NCBI GenBank assembly: GCA_020284085.1
Contig: JACEVL010000080.1
Span: 621,001 to 685,000 of the forward strand
Length of the DNA stretch: 64,000 nt
Direction of reading: 5' to 3'
Source: Aporrectodea caliginosa
Taxonomy: Eukaryota; Annelida; Clitellata; Crassiclitellata; Lumbricidae
In this document: one piece after another, positions 41,183 to 64,000 of the stretch
How the letters are laid out: every line of letters starts with the position of its first letter
Position numbering within the stretch: the stretch's first letter is position 1
Position numbers and translations under genes: made by a program
Notes under the pieces: generated by a model
What the model was told of the DNA's origin: nothing
Database searches by the model: none
Seen by the model: only the letters and a program-made list of their open reading frames with translations

Positions 41183-42155
41183 AATAATAATAATAACGTT
41201 TAATGGGATTCCGGAGAGGTCGGCAATGGAAATGACTTCCGGACAGGGAGCAAATGCTGGTGAATCTATGGCAGGAGTCAAATCTTGCCACGTGTGATCT
41301 AATTGTCGATCTTAGCATGCAAACGGTTGGGGTCGTAATTGGAACTTCCGGACAGGATATGCTGAATCTATGCGGAGTTAAATCTTGCCACGTGTGAGCT
41401 AATTGTCGATCTTTGCAACAAACGCAGGGGGTCGCTATTGGACGAGCAGGATATGTCAATAGAGCACATCGTCTGCAAAACGGCAAAAAGAAGGGAACGA
41501 ACGAAACCAATCGGTGCTCGCTTCACTTCACGACACATCCATGATGATGTATGCAGAGCGCGCCTAACCCTCCGACTGCCCTCTGGATCCTCCGATTACC
41601 ATCATATGCCTGTCTACATTAAAGAGCCGCTGACTAAGAACAATGCAGAGATCTTCGTTCGCGCATGTAGGATGCTACGTAACAAGCGAATTACGGGAAC
41701 ATAGGCAAAGGGCAGTGAGGTCTACATCAAAGAAGACAGCATCCGTGGACGAGAAGCCTACCAAAATTAAATCGATTCATCATGTGGCAAAGGAAGATTA
41801 ACCAACCCGGATCTTACGTGAGCGTCCATTTATTTATGTAAAACTATATCCATTTACCACATTACAGGATAGTATTATTATGTGAAACCTGAATACTCTT
41901 CACTGGTCGACGTGTTGTCAGGCCCTGTTCATTGTTTTGGTGTATCATTTACGTGGCTTGAATGGACAACTCAGACTGTATCATATGATGACTAATCAAG
42001 TGTTCGAACTGATTAATGATTGATGTAAATAAGGCTGCCCTGTAAGCGGAATCTTATGTTCCTTTGGGCTTACCCATTGATGCCATTGTACACGACTGTC
42101 TAAACTATGTGCTTGTATTATGGTGATCAATAAAGTATACTGATTGATTGATTTA
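41183..42155 (+). mobile_element. LINE ORF1-like fragment
   Basis: Plus-strand frame at 41438-41704 has IGARFTSRHIHDDVCRARL, VYIKEPLTKNNAEIFVRACR and RNKRITGT, resembling the C-terminus of LINE ORF1 proteins. The 3' end is GATCAATAAAGTATACTGATTGATTGAT, a short TGAT tail. A direct duplication near 41215 and 41345 (CTTCCGGACAGG, AAATCTTGCCACGTGTGA) precedes it. Confidence 0.55.
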
Positions 42156-42679
42156 AAAGTTACGGTAACATTTGTAGCCCAACGGTTTCCTTACATTCGT
42201 ATCCAGAACGTTATTGAAACGTTTGAAAATTTGTGCTAAAATAATTTGATCTAAAGTTAAATTGGCTTGTATTCAAACGCTACAGTTTTCATCTGGAACA
42301 AAACGTGGTCAATCTGGGTTGAAACAAGTCTTCTGTAGCGTGAATGAAAATTTTTCAGCATTTCTGCAACGTTTTCGTGACGTTTAGAATTTAAACGTAA
42401 ACCATTATTCAATTTTTCCAACTAAAAAGAAACGTTAAATGACGTTTGCGATAGGGAGAACAGCTATGAGAAGTGTTACGGTGGAAGAGGAGAGGTTGAA
42501 ATTGCCTGCAAGACAAGCGAAAGACTGTTTTTACAATGAAATCGAAAATATTGATCAAGTCTATGAAATCAATGTTGATTAATATTACCTCATGAATCAA
42601 ATTCTGTACAATGTACTGGTACTGCCTTAGTAACCCAATGGCCATTTATAATTGCATGCCTTACAGCACCTCACTTCCG

Positions 42680-43175
42680 GAGGACCCCGTGGCACGTGCC
42701 CGTACTAAACCTGATCGCACTATCACAAAAATTTTCAATTTTGCGCGAACTCTCTGTCCTTAAGCTATTATTCACAGATGCCCAAACATACTTACTCATT
42801 CATGGACCAATTTGGCGATTAGTTCTGAAGCGCCTATTCACAGATGCCCAAGGCACAACCGTCCATCCACGGCCCAACGGCGTTAGCTATAATCGCAATT
42901 CGTCACATTGCAGGCTACATAATCAGTTACATTTCGTCATAGGCTATGATATAAGCAGGTAGAATTCCGAAGTTATTGGCGTATTCTTGGATAGTTGATT
43001 AATGTGCTGCTTCCAAGTCAATTGTTCATCGAGCTATAGGCCCTACTAGCCATCAGGCTTTAATTCAAGCTAGCCTACTGCATGCAGAGCTACTGAGAGC
43101 TAGTTCGACAAAATGTTCCCTTCTGAGAAAATTCCATAGTTCTCTTATTGATATGGTTTCTATCTCTCCCGCATC
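42680..43175. repeat. Dispersed repeat E, copy 2
   Basis: Inverted relative of 25200-25610. An internal duplication of TATTCACAGATGCCCAA (42770 and 42836) is visible. Confidence 0.6.
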
Positions 43176-43528
43176 ACCTCGCAATAATCTACTTAAATTG
43201 CCAAGAGGTTTCATTTACATTAATGTCAACCAGTAGATGTATTCTAGGGGCTTAGGCGCAGCCAGGTCTAAAATTTCAGGGGGCACTAACAAGGTAGGCC
43301 TTATAGCCTCCAAGAACGGCTTCCAGACGATTTCTACCGGGTTTGACGCAATATAAGTTAATTTTTTAATCAAATTAGCTTATACCAGTCCCAGCAACGG
43401 CTTCCAGACAATTTCTACCGGTTTGGCGCTATATAAGTTAACTGTTTTGCTCAATATAGGCTCTAAATGGCAAACTGTGGTTTGAGGGCCCAGCCGAGCA
43501 CCCTCCCACGAGGCTAGGCTCAAACAAC

Positions 43529-43671
43529 TTACCCACACAGGGTCAATCTTATCACTAAAAGTAAGTACATGGGTAAAATATTTAATTAGAGAAATGCGCA
43601 CGTTGTAAACATACAGAACCATGGACGCACAAAACCAATGCAAGTTTCTCGTTCTGACCCTGTGTGGGTAA
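43529..43671. mobile_element. 143-bp inverted-repeat MITE in gene 3 3' flank
   Basis: Exact 17-bp inverted ends TTACCCACACAGGGTCA at 43529-43545 and 43655-43671. It marks the point where similarity of the gene 3 3' flank to genes 1 and 2 stops. Just left, ACGGCTTCCAGACRATTTC is tandemly duplicated (43315 and 43394). Confidence 0.65.
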
Positions 43672-43791
43672 TATAATATCAGTTTCATTAAGAACGTATT
43701 GTATGTTCTTCAAAACATAACAACGTCAGCATAAACTGAAGACCACAGATCGACAGATCATGAAGACGATGGAGTGAACTTGGTGATGTGA

Positions 43792-53557
<9,766 letters not shown>

Positions 53558-53666
53558 TCCGCGGGTGGTTGTCTTGACGATGCTGACGAAGGACTCGACC
53601 AAGTGCTGAGCTGCTGAGACAGGTAGAACGTCGACGACTATGGTTCAGTCATTGTCTGCGACTGGC

Positions 53667-53673
53667 TTTTATA
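53667..53673 (-). promoter_or_regulatory. TATA box of gene 3
   Basis: TATAAAA, 110 bp upstream of the ATG at 53557. Similarity to the other two promoters continues to about 53970, where a LINE begins. Confidence 0.75.
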
Positions 53674-53974
53674 GTCGATCGCTTGACAAGCCATTAACTA
53701 GTGATAAATTTCCCAATTAAAATTCTCCGTTTCAATCTAAGAAAACGAGATAGACGCCAAAGGGATCCACAAGGACGGAGCCAGAACAGAGAGAAGGAGA
53801 GAAATCCTCGGAGTGAGATGGATACATACACGCAGACAGACAGACAGAAACAAAGACTGATTTGGCGTGAGAGATAGAGTGACGGGAAAGGGGAAGGAGT
53901 CGAAAATCATCCGATAATTGAGTTTGAAAGCAGATGTGTAGACAATATACATGTAAGTATAGTCCAACATGGTC

Positions 53975-54998
53975 TAGATTCAATTCAATTCAAACAGTTT
54001 TTTTGTTCCCCATCATGAATACAACATACAAGTATCAACACTAGTGTTATTTAGGCAACAAAAGAAGAGCCCTGAATGGTCACAGGACCCACAACTAGGA
54101 CTACATAAGTACCATATGATGTAGTGATAATGACGGTTCATATACACTGAGAACTAGAAGCATACGATACACAGAAATCAAAACAAACTTAACTAAGCAA
54201 ACAAACTTAACTAAGCGACGGCAGCACATCAATTTAAATAATTACACATTTAATAGGAGAGCTGGCATGGATTTTTTTAAATAGATTCAGGTTAGGCAGA
54301 TGTCGAGTGCTGACAGGGATATTGTTCCAAACTGATGGCCCTGTAGACCTTAAAGCGAATAACCTTGTATTAGTTCGTGCAAATATTCCTCTATAGGATT
54401 CCACTTGTCTAGTAAGGTAATATGAGTGTCCGATGTTATATTAAAATAGAGTAATAGTGGTTGAGAAGAACTTGTTGAGGTAGGTAAGATGCCAATCGAT
54501 TCAGAATGCCTGAATTTTTGCAATTTTCATAGAAATTATTTTAATATGCTCTGACCAGTTTAGATGTTGGTCAATGTAAACTCCGAGAAATTTAGTAGTA
54601 GATACCTGCGGGATTATATAACCATCATTTAGTAGCTGGCTAATTTTCAGGTATTGGTTTTCTGTGAGATCCAAATAGTATAAAATTAGTTTTATTAATG
54701 TTAATGACAATTTGTTAATTCTAAACCAATCAACCACATACGTGATTTCATGATTAATTATTTGATATAATTCATAAAAGGATTTTGTGAGAATGGAATA
54801 AATTAGTGTCGTCTGCAAATATAATAAAATTGAGAATAGTTTAAGTATTTGGAACGTCATTCATGTATAATAAGAAATAGGAGAGGATCTAGATTTGAGC
54901 CTTGTGGTCCACCATATTTGACCTGTTGAAATTTAGATAATATTCCGTCACAGATTACTTGCTGATTTCTATTCGTTAGATAACTACTGAACCATTGG
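53975..54998 (-). mobile_element. LINE fragment with reverse transcriptase core, frameshifted
   Basis: Minus strand near 54900 encodes YGGPQGSNLDPLLFL, an RT motif 4 region. 54501-54860 encodes DWFRINKLSLTLIKLILYY and TTKFLGVYIDQHLNWSEHIK. Several frameshifts. The 3' end at 53975 has a TTGAA repeat tail. It lies between the divergent genes 3 and 4. Confidence 0.75.
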
Positions 54999-55429
54999 GG
55001 TTCGTGCCCGTACAGCTGTTGGTCGCAGTCAAACAAAAACGTTCAATTTGGCGCGCGCTCTGAGGCATCAATTCACGGCCCAACAGCTGTTAGTTATAAT
55101 CGCAATTCGTCACAAGTAAGCTACATAGTACACACTCAGTTATATTTCGTCGTAGGGTATGATGCAAACAGATGGATATACATGTACGTATCGGAGCCTC
55201 AGATGGTTATACTTATATCGATGTATAAGCGAGACTTCTGCTAAAGCAAGTGCAGTAGGAATGGTCTGTTGGAGAAGGAAACTTGTATCATGTAATTTTA
55301 AAGAACGCACTTCTGCAATTTCAGATGAAATGCTGTCTAAGCGTATAGGCCAACAGCCTTCATACAGCAACGACTGACATCATAGAAGCAGTATATATCA
55401 TTCTTATAATTGCCTTGGTATGCGCTTTA

Positions 55430-56225
55430 AATCTCAACTGAGTTTGAGTTTTGATCCATTTTGCATTCAAAATTACAAGTACATAACAGCAATCAGATTA
55501 AACAACTAAATTAACTAACTTAGAGATGAACAGTATGTGAGCCAACAGAACGTGAGTATGCGAGTCAAGTTGCAAATGATTCATGGGAGATGAAGCTGGG
55601 ACAGCTTATCTAGTCATCCCCATTGGTTACCGGTCACAGAAATCCCGGGACCATCCGACCCAAAAGGCCCGACGCCTTACTTGCGCCCGGGTTCTCCGGA
55701 CGCCCAGATGGCCTCCCGTCATCACATCAACAAACTGTATTAAGTTAACAGGCTAAGGCAGCCGTACATTTAGTAACAGTATTCATAGTCCAACGATAAT
55801 AGACAGCATCACACTCCAAGTTCTAAGTTGCTGAATTAGTACTGGTGAATCAGAGAAGTCTTATATACACATTTGAATGCAATCAACGAGCGAATAGTAT
55901 GCAAGAATCGATAGAGTTCCACAGCTGCGGTCCTTTTATTCTGACCGAGTAGCATCTAGCATTTATCCTGGCTTTTTCTGTTCTGTAGTTTTGTCTATGT
56001 CTGGTATTATGATCATGTACATCAGTAATCACTGTAAAGTATGAGTTAAATAAAGCTGGGAGAGTGCCATTGTGGTGCCGGTACATTAACATTGCAAGTT
56101 GAAGTTTATAAATGTCATAAATTGTTAAAAGGTTTAAGGACTTAAATAGGTGGCAACTCTCTGCTAGATAATGAGCTCCACTACATGCACCTGCATGTAC
56201 TAAAAACATTTGCATATGATTGCAG
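55430..56225 (-). mobile_element. LINE 3' end (RT C-terminus plus 3' UTR)
   Basis: Minus strand 55883-56215: FKSLNLLTIYDIYKLQLAM, DVHDHNTRHRQNY, GPQLWNSIDS, the usual LINE C-terminus, then the 3' UTR shared with 22639-23030. A GC-rich segment at 55645-55722 (GACCCAAAAGGCCCGACGCC) is absent from the other copy. It ends about 370 bp before the gene 4 TATA box. Confidence 0.7.
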
Positions 56226-56593
56226 AAAGATTTTTTTATCGAGATTAAGAATCATTTAGCATGCGAAACCATCTTGATTCAGTTTTGCCGGACAGAATTA
56301 TCCTATAGATGAATATCGCCACTTAGCATTTCATTAGTATTCGCCAAATTGATCGATACAGCACTTCATGCATGAAAATAATGTTTAAGACTGTTGGTTA
56401 TCCAAAAATGCTTCAAATAGGCCTATGACAAAGATTCTGTCAGATTTCTATTGTGTCTATTCTCAGATACAATAAGTGATCGATTTTTTTTCACATTATT
56501 CTTTGTGCTACCGATGCTTGGTGAATTAATGATTGATGTTTAGCATTTCATTACGTCTAGGCATTTCGTGCATTCTGCATTTCACATGAGGTT

Positions 56594-56600
56594 TATAAAG
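56594..56600 (+). promoter_or_regulatory. Probable TATA box of gene 4
   Basis: TATAAAG 54 bp upstream of the ATG at 56648. Would give a 5' UTR of about 20-25 nt. Confidence 0.5.
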
Positions 56601-56647
56601 CTCGTCAGTTGCAGTACTGTTGCAAGTCGTTGTAATAAACTGAAGAG

Positions 56648-63022
<6,375 letters not shown>

Positions 63023-63332
63023 GTAGGTATCATGATATAAATTAAATACTACTTCGGAGTCAAATATTTTCCTAATGCGATGCAAAGCCAGCGATTGATA
63101 TCACTGATACTAAACTCAATACGTTTGGACTGTAAATCGATAGATCCACCGATTAAAACAAAATTCAGAAGACACTGATGTCATCATGTCAAGCACTAAT
63201 CTTTCAATTTTTCATTAATAAATTATGATTACCCAAAGAGATGTAGGACTATTTTAAGGTGAGAAACATCGACTTGCGTTTGTAATAATGAAGTGAGTTT
63301 AATTAGGTCATCAAACAATCAAACTATTACCG

Positions 63333-64000
<668 letters not shown>

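Overview
The window is eukaryotic: genes are split into short exons with GT-AG introns, about half of the sequence is dispersed repeats, and there are very long microsatellites. No host RNA gene and no prokaryotic operon is visible. C-terminal peritrophin-type chitin-binding domains, RTE- and CR1/L2-type LINEs and hAT elements suggest a marine invertebrate, perhaps a deuterostome. The sequence alone does not fix the species.

The core is a tandem array of family-18 chitinase-like genes on the minus strand. From left to right these are gene 0 (about 0.3-4.9 kb, 3' half only, last exon off the left edge), gene 1 (9.28-23.80 kb), gene 2 (27.8-40.28 kb) and gene 3 (43.79-53.56 kb). Genes 1-3 share the same exons and phases: signal peptide exon, an optional 63-nt Ser/Thr-rich exon, seven GH18 exons, a Ser/Thr/Glu linker exon and a six-cysteine chitin-binding exon. 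A fifth gene (gene 4) runs on the plus strand from 56.65 kb and leaves the window after exon 2, so genes 3 and 4 are divergent.

In genes 1-3 the GH18 catalytic signature DxxDxDxE has become NxxCxDxF. The catalytic Glu is Phe in all three, while the chitin-binding domain keeps its six cysteines. They therefore look like secreted chitin-binding, non-hydrolysing chitinase-like proteins (inference). Gene 2 has a 2-nt insertion at the end of exon 1 that breaks the frame into exon 2. Gene 3 has lost the 63-nt exon. Gene 1 has a 1-nt deletion that removes the ancestral stop and lengthens the C-terminus. Gene 0 has no exons 1-5 and carries a decayed hAT transposon where they should begin.

Introns and spacers are packed with LINE 3' ends, tRNA-derived SINEs, hAT-like MITEs with perfect 8-bp target duplications, a pair of 1.1-kb inverted-terminal-repeat elements, a 94-bp minisatellite and a near-terminal palindrome. 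Because paralogous introns lack several of the insertions, the array gives empty sites that order the events relative to the duplications.
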